Of a DNA stretch of 64,000 bases, positions 1 through 7,866 are shown piece by piece. The notes under the pieces were generated by a model, which searched no databases, was not told the origin of the DNA, and was given only the letters and a program-made list of their open reading frames with translations. Source of the stretch: DATENM01 sp045807725 (lineage in GTDB: Bacteria > Acidobacteriota > Blastocatellia > UBA7656); NCBI GenBank assembly GCA_045807725.1, contig JBJMGV010000106.1, positions 1-64,000 of the forward strand, in the 5' to 3' direction. The translations under genes and the position numbers were made by a program. Each line of letters opens with the position of its first letter. Within the stretch, counting starts at the first letter, position 1.

Positions 1-236
1 GGGCGCGAATGTTCCTGCTGGTGACGCTGGCCATGCTGGTGTTGTATGGCTTGGGCAGTTACTGGCTAGGTAACCGAGTTGCCTTTGAGCAACAGATGCG
101 CAAAGTCAGGTCGCGGCGGCGGTCACGGTCAGAATGTAGTCTGATCCGTGTGGTCGCCGAACTGATTGTCAAAGATCAAAGCGGCTGGGATGGATTCGAT
201 CCGACAGCCAAACTCAACCTGATGCCTGTTTTATGA
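1..236 (+). CDS. Possible C-terminal fragment of a membrane protein
   Basis: The frame is open from the window edge and ends at the TGA at 234-236. A Met lies at 9, but the open frame before it means the true start could be upstream. The first 25 residues are hydrophobic and could form one membrane segment (LLVTLAMLVLYGLGSYWLG), followed by a basic stretch and an unremarkable tail. No family is recognised and no ribosome-binding site is visible for the Met at 9. It may be a real gene end or a chance frame. Confidence 0.25.
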   Translation, partial: ARMFLLVTLAMLVLYGLGSYWLGNRVAFEQQMRKVRSRRRSRSECSLIRVVAELIVKDQSGWDGFDPTAKLNLMPVL

Positions 237-250
237 AATGTGTCCAGACA

Positions 251-910
251 TCAGGTCAGCATTTTATACAAATATTTCGTGGCGATATCATCAGATAAAC
301 TGGAATAGTACTCCCTGCTATGCTTTATAAACGCTCGGTCGCTCTCGTCGAGGAATTCCTTTTCGTAAAATTTCCCTACCGTAGCTGAAATATTGGCCGC
401 CACTTCGTGGACCTGATTCTCTTTAAGAAAGCTCCAAGTATTTTCGTCCAGCATCAGTCCGCCTTCTCGTGCCAAACGAACTATTTGTCTTTTTCGAACC
501 AATGAAGAGAAGTCGTCCTGGCCAATGACTTGATATTCTTTTCGCTCCTCCTCCTGCTCCTCTTCTGACTTTGATGCCCTTACAGCTGTTCCAATAGCCG
601 TGACCATAAACATCTGCTTATCTTTTCCGGAAATCTCATCGTGATCGATCCGAAAACCGACGATTGCGTTCGCGCCCATTGAGATTGCTTTCTGTTTAAG
701 CTTTTCTATCGCGTCATCATGGATCGAGGCTAATTGCTTCTGGTAAGATTCGGAGCGCCCGCCAAATACGTCCGAAAATGACGCGAAAAGATCACTAAAG
801 AAACCTGTCCCAGCTACGATGTGCGTCGAAACGGTGCCTAGGTATGCTTCTATTTTCCAGCCATCAAGAGTAGACGTGGTCGTCACAATCATTCTCTTAT
901 TGCTTTTCAT
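251..910 (-). CDS. YbjQ-like (DUF74, heavy-metal-binding domain) protein, cassette gene
   Basis: A 219-residue protein. Residues about 7-110 resemble the YbjQ/UPF0145 fold: a conserved MIVTTTSTLDGW start, a Gly/Phe-rich central strand, then an AISMGANAIVGFRID core. The remaining ~110 residues are charged and helical and are not recognised. YbjQ proteins are pentameric and called heavy-metal-binding by homology; their substrate is unknown. The start is supported by a GGAGG four bases upstream of the ATG. This is the last gene of the attC-bounded cassette array and has lower GC than the chromosomal genes to the right. Its own downstream attC is not visible, so the cassette may be truncated. Confidence 0.75.
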   Translation of the reverse strand: MKSNKRMIVTTTSTLDGWKIEAYLGTVSTHIVAGTGFFSDLFASFSDVFGGRSESYQKQLASIHDDAIEKLKQKAISMGANAIVGFRIDHDEISGKDKQMFMVTAIGTAVRASKSEEEQEEERKEYQVIGQDDFSSLVRKRQIVRLAREGGLMLDENTWSFLKENQVHEVAANISATVGKFYEKEFLDESDRAFIKHSREYYSSLSDDIATKYLYKMLT

Positions 911-965
911 CTTACCTCCACACCAAACAGTTGACTTGCATTAGTAATAGGATCTCGGTCAACGG

Positions 966-1057
966 GTCTAACGCCTGCGTTCAGCGGGGCCGCGTGTGAC
1001 ATTCCGAGGTTGATGAGAACCTTGCTCCGCGGCCTCCGCTGCAACGCCTTGTTAGAC
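966..1057 (-). repeat. attC recombination site (92 bp)
   Basis: Imperfect palindrome with outer core boxes GTCTAAC (966-972) and GTTAGAC (1051-1057). On the minus strand it starts TCTAACAAGGCG and ends GGCGTTAGAC, the usual attC pattern (R'' RYYYAAC, R' GTTRRRY). It follows the TPR gene and precedes the YbjQ gene, so the orientation matches minus-strand cassettes. Its R'' box is complementary to the core at the start of the same cassette (1701-1707), as expected after integration of a circular cassette. Confidence 0.88.
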
Positions 1058-1107
1058 GCGTTTGGGGTCAGATCGCATGAGTATTTTTCTCCTCTACTAA
1101 AGCTGTT

Positions 1108-1644
1108 TTACGATCTATGCTTTGCCGCGAGATAACTTCGTAATTGTTTAGCCATTTCTAAAAATTGAGGGGAAAGCTCTTCTGAAATTTTAGCTTGGGG
1201 GCAACTAAACACCTCTTCGATGAGCCGATAGGCTTCTTGCGAGCGTCCAGTATTCTGAAGATTCAAGGCCAGCAATGTCTTTATGTGCGAGTGGTCGCTC
1301 CCCGATCTGACAGCATTGGACAAAGCATCAATGGCCTCTTCAATTCGATTTTTTCTTGTGAGCACTTGGCCGAGACTGGCGTATGCGAAAGCAATATTTG
1401 TATCGGGATCAATTTGTTCCGGGTATTCATTCAATCGCCGCAACCCATCTTTATAAAGTGCAATTGCATGGTCATCTGCTTTCAGAGCCATTGATAACAT
1501 ATCTGCTATCGACAAAATGTCCGTAGGACTGCAAGCCCAAGAGCGCGAGTCCACTGCTACTTGCTCAGGCGTGTGTGCGCTCAAATAAATTTGGGCTTTT
1601 TCAAAGTCCATGAAATCTTGTGGTGGGTTAAAGTCTGTAGCCAT
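1108..1644 (-). CDS. TPR-repeat protein, cassette gene
   Basis: A 178-residue soluble protein with no signal peptide. Residues about 45-150 form two to three tetratricopeptide-like helix pairs (an ALKADDHAIALYKDGLRRL unit; a TNIAFAYASLGQVLTRKNRIEEAIDALSNA unit; a HIKTLLALNLQNTGRSQEAYRLIEEV unit). Such repeats mediate protein-protein contacts; no catalytic domain is present. AAGGAG lies eight bases upstream of the ATG. The gene is a complete cassette, framed by cores at 1701-1707 and 966-1057. Partner and function are unknown. Confidence 0.75.
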   Translation of the reverse strand: MATDFNPPQDFMDFEKAQIYLSAHTPEQVAVDSRSWACSPTDILSIADMLSMALKADDHAIALYKDGLRRLNEYPEQIDPDTNIAFAYASLGQVLTRKNRIEEAIDALSNAVRSGSDHSHIKTLLALNLQNTGRSQEAYRLIEEVFSCPQAKISEELSPQFLEMAKQLRSYLAAKHRS

Positions 1645-1700
1645 TTTCTCAGCTCCTTCTTTTCGGGTTGTAGGTTAATCGTGTTACTGCATGCTTCAGC

Positions 1701-1792
1701 GTCTAACGCTCGCGTTCAGCGGGGCCGCGTGAGGAAATGGCTGAAGTATGAGAACTGCGCTGCGCGGCCTCCGCTGCAACGCCTTGTTAGAC
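1701..1792 (-). repeat. attC recombination site (92 bp)
   Basis: Outer boxes GTCTAAC (1701-1707) and GTTAGAC (1786-1792). The arms are closely similar to the attC at 966-1057 (shared GCAACGCCTTGTTAGAC and CGTTCAGCGGGGCCGCGTG), with a divergent centre. It follows the hicBA cassette on the minus strand. Confidence 0.9.
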
Positions 1793-1806
1793 GCGGCTCT
1801 TGGTGA

Positions 1807-2031
1807 TCATAACAGAGCCTTAAAGTCATCAACGGTTAACCCCACTTCACGGATTATTGCCCGCAGCGTCCCTTTCGCGACCTCTTTGTGGTCTGGCACA
1901 GTCACTCGTCTGTGTGGCAAAGCTGTTTGCCTGAGTATGATGTGGCTACCTCGCTGCCGGTCTTGTTCGTAGCCAACCTTCTTTAGCGCCTTGACTATTT
2001 CACGCCCAGAGATTCGAGGTATCTCACTCAC
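1807..2031 (-). CDS. hicA: HicA-type toxin (mRNA interferase)
   Basis: A 74-residue protein of the HicA/YcfA family, a double-stranded-RNA-binding-fold mRNA interferase of type II toxin-antitoxin systems. Visible hallmarks are the SGREIVKALKKVGYEQDRQRGSH block, which includes the Gly-Ser-His containing the catalytic His, followed by HRRVTVPDHKEVAKGTLRAIIREVGL. It overlaps the upstream hicB by four bases, so the pair is translationally coupled with the antitoxin made first. Toxin-antitoxin pairs are common in chromosomal cassette arrays, where they are thought to stabilise the array. Confidence 0.92.
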   Translation of the reverse strand: MSEIPRISGREIVKALKKVGYEQDRQRGSHIILRQTALPHRRVTVPDHKEVAKGTLRAIIREVGLTVDDFKALL

Positions 2032-2240
2032 GCTGAAACCTCTACGATCTCTTCGGAAATAGGAGGCGGGATAGGTTCATTATGAGCTTCTAGGCTCTCA
2101 AGGTAGCCTGCAATTGCTTCTTTAATGTTATCTAGAGCCTCCGAGCGAGTTTGCCCCTGAGAAATGCAACCAGGCAGAGATGGCACTTCCGCGATATATA
2201 CTCCGTCTTCATCCTGCTCTATCAATACCCGATACTTCAC
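2028..2240 (-). CDS. hicB: HicB-type antitoxin
   Basis: A 70-residue HicB-like protein: MKYRVLIEQDEDGVYIAEVPSLPGCISQG is the typical partial RNase-H-like fold, followed by the SEALDNIKEAIAGYLE helix. It lacks the C-terminal DNA-binding extension of longer HicB proteins, so autoregulation would need another contact. The cassette order is hicB-hicA. The cassette runs from the core at 2286-2292 to the attC at 1701-1792. Confidence 0.92.
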   Translation of the reverse strand: MKYRVLIEQDEDGVYIAEVPSLPGCISQGQTRSEALDNIKEAIAGYLESLEAHNEPIPPPISEEIVEVSA

Positions 2241-2285
2241 TGTTCAATCCCCCTTCCCGCATAGTATAGCAACTCGTGTTGCCGC

Positions 2286-2378
2286 GTCTAACGCCACACA
2301 TCACCGGGCCGCCGAGCGGTACAACGAGTAACCATGTGAACTGCGCTTCGGCGGCTCCGGTGCATGTCGTTGTTAGGC
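2286..2378 (-). repeat. attC recombination site (93 bp)
   Basis: Outer boxes GTCTAAC (2286-2292) and GTTAGGC (2372-2378). The inner arms (CCGGGCCGCCGAGCG against CGCTTCGGCGGCTCCGG) differ from the other two attC sites, showing that the cassettes have separate origins. On the minus strand its R'' box GCCTAAC matches the core that opens this cassette at 3007-3013. Confidence 0.88.
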
Positions 2379-2412
2379 GCCGTTTCGTTTGACGATGAAT
2401 ACTCTCACACTT

Positions 2413-2949
2413 TTACTTCTTGGGAAGCTTCACCTTTACTACAGAGGCATTTCCAATACAGCAACTATATGAGCAAGAACCGTTGCCATCATACTTGAAC
2501 CGTGCTCCAGCACGTGCCCTGATAATGAATGTACCCGCAGTATGGTAAGTATGGGAACGACGTACAACTTTCTCATTTTCGACAGGGATACTTTCAATAT
2601 CCCCATCACCCCAATCAATATGCCCTTCAGAATGCTCAACAAGGTCACCGATGCCTAGCCGACGAACCTTGAAGTTTATTTCCACCGGCTCATCTCTCCA
2701 AATTTCTGCGGGCATTGGGCCAATTTCGAGTACAGCCGAATCTTTACCAGGTTGTGTATTACACCGGCCACAGCAATTCTTTCCTTGATTATCCCAGCAG
2801 AATGGACACCACTCCCCAGATGTCAATTTTGAGAAGACTTGAGGGGTTGGGTCAGGCATTCCCTTTTCGGTATACAGCCCTGAAGATGGTGCCGCAATAA
2901 CCGATGCGAATCCCAAGAACAGCGCAAGAAGCAGGATTTGCTTTCGCAT
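2413..2949 (-). CDS. Secreted Cys-rich protein with PKD-like domain, cassette gene
   Basis: A 178-residue protein with an N-terminal signal peptide (residues 1-19, cleavage probably after VIAA). Residues about 45-66 hold a Cys-rich segment (CPFCWDNQGKNCCGRCN). Residues about 80-160 look like a PKD/Ig-type beta sandwich (HIDWGDGD, then HTYHTAGTFIIRARA). A second Cys cluster (CSYSCC) lies near the end. It is probably exported and disulfide-rich or metal-binding. AAGGAGA precedes the ATG. It is the first cassette of the array, between the core at 3007-3013 and the attC at 2286-2378. Function unknown. Confidence 0.7.
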   Translation of the reverse strand: MRKQILLLALFLGFASVIAAPSSGLYTEKGMPDPTPQVFSKLTSGEWCPFCWDNQGKNCCGRCNTQPGKDSAVLEIGPMPAEIWRDEPVEINFKVRRLGIGDLVEHSEGHIDWGDGDIESIPVENEKVVRRSHTYHTAGTFIIRARAGARFKYDGNGSCSYSCCIGNASVVKVKLPKK

Positions 2950-3006
2950 AGTCTCTCCTTTCGGTTAATGTTTGCCAAGCCATCGAGTGGCCAGATGATA
3001 TTCGGC

Positions 3007-3013
3007 GCCTAAC
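3007..3013 (-). other. Leading core recombination site (GTTAGGC)
   Basis: On the minus strand the array begins at GTTAGGC; its sequence matches the R'' box (GCCTAAC) of the first cassette's attC. No full attC arm lies to its right, so this is either the remnant of an attI or of a lost upstream attC. No integrase gene is found within several kilobases on this side. Confidence 0.65.
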
Positions 3014-3019
3014 ACATCA

Positions 3020-3107
3020 TTATCTATAAACATCGCGTCCCTACGGGACTAACTGATTACTGACCACTGACCGCTGGCCACTGACCACTGCTTACTGCCT
3101 ACTGTTC
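3020..3107. repeat. Dispersed intergenic repeat segment
   Basis: Contains TATAAACATCGCGTCCCTACGG, a short member of the repeat family found at 26155-26180 and 36600-36680. It is followed by iterated ACTGACCACTGACC-like words (3057-3107) that run into the stop of the esterase-like gene. No coding signal. Confidence 0.6.
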
Positions 3108-4513
3108 TTCAGTCCTTCAACAATCTGCTTGTAGGCCGGGTCGTCGCGCAGCGCTTCCAAATCATTATTGCGTTCGATGGCCGCCGCGTCCTTGAAGCCT
3201 TTCTCGACGGCGCGGCGCAGCGATTCGATGGCGCGGCTGCGGTCGCGGTTCAATGCGTAGGCGCAGGCCAGGTTGTAATGCACGCGCGGGTTGTCTGGCG
3301 CAATCAACGCAACGAGCGCGAGGTTCTCTGCCGCCGTCGCGTACTGTTTGCGCTGCGTCAGCATGTTCGCTTCTTCGCTGAGGTGGACGAAGAATTGATT
3401 GATGACGCGGCGCGCGATTGTGCGTTCCACGCTCGGCTGCGGCGCGTCCGATCTCTTCTTGAGGTCGGCGAAACGCTTCTGCAAGTCTGCGTAAATCAGC
3501 GGGCGCTGGTCGCTGCCGTTCAGCGACTCTTTCAGCGTGTAGAGTTCCTGAATGCGCGCCTGCTGTCCGCGTTCCTGTTCCTCTTCCTGTTTGATGGCCT
3601 GCTTGACGGCCCGGTCATCTTTCAACTCGGCAGCGCGCCGTTCGGCTTCGCTGACATCGCGCAGCCCTTTGAAGTCGCGCGCCGTGTCGCTGTAACGAAT
3701 GTAAGCTTCATAACTGTTGCCGGCCTTCGCGTCGGCCTGGGCGCGATTCATACTTTGATCGAAAGACGCGTTGATGAACGCCTCGTCACGACTGCAACGG
3801 CCCGCCTTTGTCGATTGTAGTTCCAACCACGCGAGCGCTTCGTCGGCGAGCGCTGGCGTCAGCCAGTCGTGGCCGCCCGCGAACGTTGCAAAGCGATAAG
3901 GCAATCCCAGTTTGTCAAAGGCCCGCGTGAGATTATGCATTTCGGGATAGTTGAAATCGTCGGTCCCGGCAGTGGCAAAGAGCGCGAAGGTCACCGTCTT
4001 GCTGGGCGTGACGCTCGACGGAAAGCCGCCGCCGCAGGCGACGACTCCGGCGATGGCGTCGCCGAGCGAAAGCGCGACGCTCGTCGCCACGCGCCCGCCG
4101 CCCGAAAAGCCCGCCGTGTAGACGCGGCGCGGGTCAATCATTAACCGCTCGCTCGTGTCCTTCATCATTGCGCTGACTGCCGTCGCCACATCGCTTGAGC
4201 CGTTGCGCGAGTTGTTCGAGCCGGCGACGATGACGCCGTATTTTTCCGCCGCTGCTTTGAACCGCTCTAGCGGGACACGTCCGCGCGCGCCGGGGTCGAA
4301 GCAATAGATGATCGGCCAACGCTGCTGCGGCGTGTAGCGCGACGGCAGAAACAGCGCGTAGCTTTGACCGCCATCAGCGCGGCAAGTGACGCGCTCGATA
4401 ACCGTGCCTGTTGTGAGTTGATTGGATTGAGCGGCGACTGCCGACAGCGACGTGACGAGAACGACGAAGGCAACGCCGAGGATGCGCGGATAAAGGGTCT
4501 TCATGGACTTCAT
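3092..4513 (-). CDS. Exported alpha/beta-hydrolase (PHB-depolymerase-like esterase) with C-terminal TPR
   Basis: Residues after the signal peptide form an LpqC/PHB-depolymerase-type alpha/beta hydrolase: YALFLPSRY, the CFDPGARG oxyanion region, the nucleophile elbow GFSGGGR, an acidic residue in GTDDFNYP and the histidine in GGHDW. A charged helical linker (about 270-370) leads to TPR-like helices (RVHYNLACAYALNRDRSRAIESL). It probably acts outside the cytoplasm on an ester or peptide; the substrate is unknown. The frame is open to 4558, but no ribosome-binding site supports that start. The Met at 4513 (or 4504) gives a clean signal peptide, so the start is uncertain by up to 18 codons. Confidence 0.7.
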   Translation of the reverse strand: MKSMKTLYPRILGVAFVVLVTSLSAVAAQSNQLTTGTVIERVTCRADGGQSYALFLPSRYTPQQRWPIIYCFDPGARGRVPLERFKAAAEKYGVIVAGSNNSRNGSSDVATAVSAMMKDTSERLMIDPRRVYTAGFSGGGRVATSVALSLGDAIAGVVACGGGFPSSVTPSKTVTFALFATAGTDDFNYPEMHNLTRAFDKLGLPYRFATFAGGHDWLTPALADEALAWLELQSTKAGRCSRDEAFINASFDQSMNRAQADAKAGNSYEAYIRYSDTARDFKGLRDVSEAERRAAELKDDRAVKQAIKQEEEQERGQQARIQELYTLKESLNGSDQRPLIYADLQKRFADLKKRSDAPQPSVERTIARRVINQFFVHLSEEANMLTQRKQYATAAENLALVALIAPDNPRVHYNLACAYALNRDRSRAIESLRRAVEKGFKDAAAIERNNDLEALRDDPAYKQIVEGLKNSRQ

Positions 4514-4607
4514 TGGAACTTCATTGATCCAGCATTGAGAATCGCTGGGCACTGCCATGAAGATAAGCGAAGCAGCCGGCGCTTGGCAACCGGCTGCTTC
4601 ATCGCGC

Positions 4608-5468
4608 TCACGCGTTCAGCTTATTCAAAAACGCCTGCACCGGCGGGGCGAGCAATGCGGCGATTCGCAGGTTCTCATCACGGCTCAGATCGGAGACGAC
4701 GAAGGCGAGATAGTCCGGCGTTTCAAAGCCCGCGACTTCGAGGTTGTTCAAACGCGCGCCGTAAAGCGGCACGCCGGCGGATTCCAGAATGGCGGCGACA
4801 TGATTTGCGGTGAACGATTCGCCATTCTTCTTCGTGACCACAAGTGACATCGCCGTCTGCGGACTCTTCAAGATCAGATGAACATATTCGCGCCCGTTCG
4901 CTTTGCATCGATGGCCGACCGCGACGCGATACGTGCCCGGCAGTTTTTCATTGACCATCGCTACCAGTCCGAAGAACTCCGGCCCCAGCCGCTCGCGCAT
5001 CTGCGCTTCGGTGAACTCGCGGTTGGCAAAGCCCGCGTCGAGCGTGCAATGAACGTGATCTTTCAGCCCGACTTCAAGAAGCTGCGCGCCGCTCGTCTGC
5101 GCGATGGTGTTCGTTCGCGTCGAACTCGTGTGATTCCACACGCGCCAGCCACTGATGCCGACCGCGATGAGGATGACGGCAGCGGCGGCGATCAGCGTCC
5201 ACACCGGCCAGCCGCGCGACGTGTCTTTGCGAATCCCACGACGAATCCGGTCTTCGAGGGCCGGCGAAGCCGTCTCTTTCATCACGGCGTTCTTCAACAG
5301 CGCCTTCACGCGCCGCTGGTTTTCGAGCGCCTCGGCACACTCGGCGCACTGCTCAAGGTGGCGCAGGACTTCGTGCGTCGTCTCGACCAGCAGCTCATTA
5401 TTCAAGTATGAATCCAGGTAAGCGCGCACCTTCTTGCAATGGTGCTGCTCGAAATTGATGACCTTCAT
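4608..5468 (-). CDS. Membrane-anchored zinc-finger anti-sigma factor
   Basis: A 286-residue protein. The N-terminal ZAS domain has the signature HxxxCxxC (H37, C41, C44). One membrane segment lies at about 86-108 (WTLIAAAAVILIAVGISGW), followed by a ~170-residue outer domain of unknown type that probably senses the signal. It overlaps the sigma gene by four bases (ATGA), the usual sigma/anti-sigma coupling. Role by family: it binds and silences the ECF sigma factor until the outer domain is triggered. No protease or second regulator is seen nearby. Confidence 0.85.
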   Translation of the reverse strand: MKVINFEQHHCKKVRAYLDSYLNNELLVETTHEVLRHLEQCAECAEALENQRRVKALLKNAVMKETASPALEDRIRRGIRKDTSRGWPVWTLIAAAAVILIAVGISGWRVWNHTSSTRTNTIAQTSGAQLLEVGLKDHVHCTLDAGFANREFTEAQMRERLGPEFFGLVAMVNEKLPGTYRVAVGHRCKANGREYVHLILKSPQTAMSLVVTKKNGESFTANHVAAILESAGVPLYGARLNNLEVAGFETPDYLAFVVSDLSRDENLRIAALLAPPVQAFLNKLNA

Positions 5469-6016
5469 GCGCCTCTTCCCCCTCCTTGTTGAATGCCGTA
5501 CCCTTCGGCGAACTCGGCCAGTTCTTGCCTGAGCAATTTTCTGCCGCGATTCAGCCGCGACATCACCGTGCCGAGCGGGATGTCGAGCGCCGCCGCGACT
5601 TCTTTGTATGAAAGCTCTTCGACATCGGCCAGCAGCACGACTTCGCGGTAATGCGGCGGAATCTTATCGAACGCGGCCAGCACGTCTTCGTCGCTCAAGT
5701 GCGGCGACACGGGCGGCTCGTAGCTGACGGTCTCTTCGATGCGCTCGTCTTCGTCGCTGACCAGTCGCATGCGAAACCACTTGCGGCGGTGATGCTGGAT
5801 GACGTGAAAGAGAATCTTGAACAGCCACGCGCGGCAGTTGGTTCCCGGCTCGAAGCGGTGAAACGATTTCCAGGCTTGCAGGTAAGCCTCCTGCACCAAG
5901 TCTTCGGCTTCGGCGCGATCTCTAACTAATCGCAGAGCCGTGCGGAACAAGTCATTCACGTGCGGCAGCGCCGCGCCCTCGAACTCTTCAGATTTGGCCG
6001 AACGTCGAAACATCAC
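5465..6016 (-). CDS. ECF-family RNA polymerase sigma factor
   Basis: A 183-residue group 4 sigma factor. Region 2 (residues 22-90) includes DLFRTALRLVRDRAEAEDLVQEAYLQAW and a basic HRRKWFR; region 4 (about 115-165) includes IPPHYREVVLLADVEELSYKEVAAAL and the helix-turn-helix GTVMSRLNRGRKLL. Region 3 is absent, as expected. It is co-translated with the anti-sigma gene and probably autoregulated, though I could not identify its own promoter with confidence in the 263-base gap upstream. Confidence 0.92.
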   Translation of the reverse strand: MMFRRSAKSEEFEGAALPHVNDLFRTALRLVRDRAEAEDLVQEAYLQAWKSFHRFEPGTNCRAWLFKILFHVIQHHRRKWFRMRLVSDEDERIEETVSYEPPVSPHLSDEDVLAAFDKIPPHYREVVLLADVEELSYKEVAAALDIPLGTVMSRLNRGRKLLRQELAEFAEGYGIQQGGGRGA

Positions 6017-6117
6017 TGTGATACCTCGCCGGGAAAGATCACACCGCCGCCACCCTGTAGATCAACGCCGCAAGGCAAAATATTCCCGGCGGCAGAAAAA
6101 AAGCAAAAGATTTTCGC

Positions 6118-6232
6118 AACCACAGATGAACACAGAAAAGGGCTAGGGGCTGGGGGCCAGGGGCTAGTAGAAAGAATGCGCGAAGCGCTTCCGTTTCCCG
6201 CTAGTCCCTAGCCTCCAGCCCCTAGCCCTTCT
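6118..6232. repeat. Intergenic inverted repeat (GGGCTAGGGGCTGG family)
   Basis: The left arm at 6137-6166 and right arm at 6202-6231 are near-perfect complements, able to form a ~29-bp stem with a 35-base loop. A single arm of the CACAGATGAACACAG family precedes it at 6119-6134. It lies between the divergent sigma operon and the MoxR operon, so it cannot serve as a terminator for either; transcription start sites must be close by. Confidence 0.75.
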
Positions 6233-6279
6233 TTTGGGCGTCTTGACACCTTCGCGGGCGGCTTGTTATCCCTTCCGCT

Positions 6280-7866
6280 ATGTCTCCACCGTTCGACCTC
6301 TTCAAAAAAGTTTCGCAAGCGCCTACGAACCCGCAGCCGGCGGTCGAGCGCAAGCCGTTCGATGTCGCCGACCTTTATTCAGGCCCGGCATCGAGCGCGC
6401 AGGCTGATGCGACAATGCAAATCGCGCTCGATGAAAAATTGCGGCAGGCGTATTTCTGGATCGTCAACACGGCGATCATCAGCCCATATTACGACATCGA
6501 GTACAATGACGGGCCGCCACAGACCTTCACCTTCGGTGATCAAAAGAGTCGGCTCGTGCTGCCGTCAGATCAGAGCTATTCGAGCTTCGTGCTGATGCCG
6601 CTGTTGAATCTGGCGCTGCGCCGCCGCTGTCTCTTCGTCGGCGGGCCGGGGCGCGGCAAGACCGCCAGCGCCATCCTTATGGGCGTGCTCGCCGGTTATT
6701 CGATCAAAGATATCAAGCGCGCCATTCAGCACGGCCAGCCGCAGATGACCATCTCTGACCTGTTGGGCAACCCGCTGCCTTCGACGCTGGTGGGCGCAAA
6801 GAGCATGGACGAAGTGCAAATCTCCTGGCGCAAGTGGCTCGGCATGCGCGTCAAGATCATTGATGAATACAATCGCATCCCGACGCGCACGCAGTCGGCC
6901 TTGCTGACCGTGATGGGCGACAACTACGCCGAAGTGCTCGATCAAATCTACGAGTGCCCCGAAGCGGCGTGGTACTTGACGGCCAACGACGATGCCGGCG
7001 GCGGCACCTATCAAGTCATCGAAGCCCTGCGCGACCGCATAGACATCACCGTCAAGGCGCTGCACTTCAACACGCGTTTCCTCGGCGACCTGCTGGCGCG
7101 ACTCGAAGAGAACATCCGGCCCGAAGAGGTCGTGCCGCGCGAGATCATCTTCAGCGAGGCGGAACTCGACCGCGCTTACGAAGAGATTCTCGCCGTGCGG
7201 CTCGCGCCCGAACTGCGCCGGCGGATGGAATTCTTCGCCAGTCACTTCGAGTTCTTTGACGCGGCGGCGGACCAGATCGAATACAAAACCAAAGACACGG
7301 TGAAGCTGGCGGCGATTGACTTCAACCTGCTGAACTCGCGCGAGACAGGCAAAGACAAGCTGAAAGACCTGGGCAGCCAGACGCGCAACGGCTTGTCTGT
7401 GCGCGCGCTGATGACGGTGATGGTCTTTGCCAAGGCGCTGGCGTGGTTTCGCGGGCGGCGCGAAGTCGGCTTTGAAGACGCGCGGCAAATCATTCCGTTC
7501 GTGCTGCACGACAAGCTGGTGCAAGACACCGATTCGCCTTTCTTTGACACGCCGGAAAACGGCGCGTTTCGCAGCGACAAGATCGGTTGGATACGCCGCC
7601 TGTTCGACCTGTCGTGCGCCGAATACGACCGCCTCGACCGCGACCGCGATGACATCGTGGCGAAACTCGAAGCCGAATTCGCGGTTGGCCTTGAAGGCGT
7701 CAACGAACAGGAGGCGCGCGCGCGGCTGGTTATGATCGAGCGCACGCTCGGTGAATGGAGCAAAGGCCGCAAGCTCTACGGCCACCTGTTCGACGACATC
7801 CTCAAGTTGAAGTACCTGCATCAGCGCTACACGAATTATTTGAAGTGGCTGCAATGGAAGGCGTGA
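6280..7866 (+). CDS. MoxR-type AAA+ ATPase
   Basis: A 528-residue protein. Walker A is GGPGRGKT (121-128), Walker B is VKIIDEYNRIP (191-201), and sensor 1 is YLTANDD (about 232-238). An extended C-terminal region of about 250 residues with AAA lid-like and coiled-coil helices follows. MoxR ATPases act with VWA-domain partners as chaperones or to activate metal- or cofactor-loaded proteins, and in some systems in defence. Its start lies at the end of the palindromic repeat with no strong ribosome-binding site. The next gene starts inside its stop codon (TGATG), and a VWA-metalloprotease follows, so it belongs to a MoxR-VWA system. Confidence 0.88.
   Translation: MSPPFDLFKKVSQAPTNPQPAVERKPFDVADLYSGPASSAQADATMQIALDEKLRQAYFWIVNTAIISPYYDIEYNDGPPQTFTFGDQKSRLVLPSDQSYSSFVLMPLLNLALRRRCLFVGGPGRGKTASAILMGVLAGYSIKDIKRAIQHGQPQMTISDLLGNPLPSTLVGAKSMDEVQISWRKWLGMRVKIIDEYNRIPTRTQSALLTVMGDNYAEVLDQIYECPEAAWYLTANDDAGGGTYQVIEALRDRIDITVKALHFNTRFLGDLLARLEENIRPEEVVPREIIFSEAELDRAYEEILAVRLAPELRRRMEFFASHFEFFDAAADQIEYKTKDTVKLAAIDFNLLNSRETGKDKLKDLGSQTRNGLSVRALMTVMVFAKALAWFRGRREVGFEDARQIIPFVLHDKLVQDTDSPFFDTPENGAFRSDKIGWIRRLFDLSCAEYDRLDRDRDDIVAKLEAEFAVGLEGVNEQEARARLVMIERTLGEWSKGRKLYGHLFDDILKLKYLHQRYTNYLKWLQWKA

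Noticed and set aside
6565..7854. Long minus-strand open frame opposite the MoxR gene (429 codons), and similar long frames opposite other GC-rich genes
   Set aside because: They are codon-bias shadows of the real genes: no ribosome-binding sites, no recognisable family, and arginine/histidine-rich composition.
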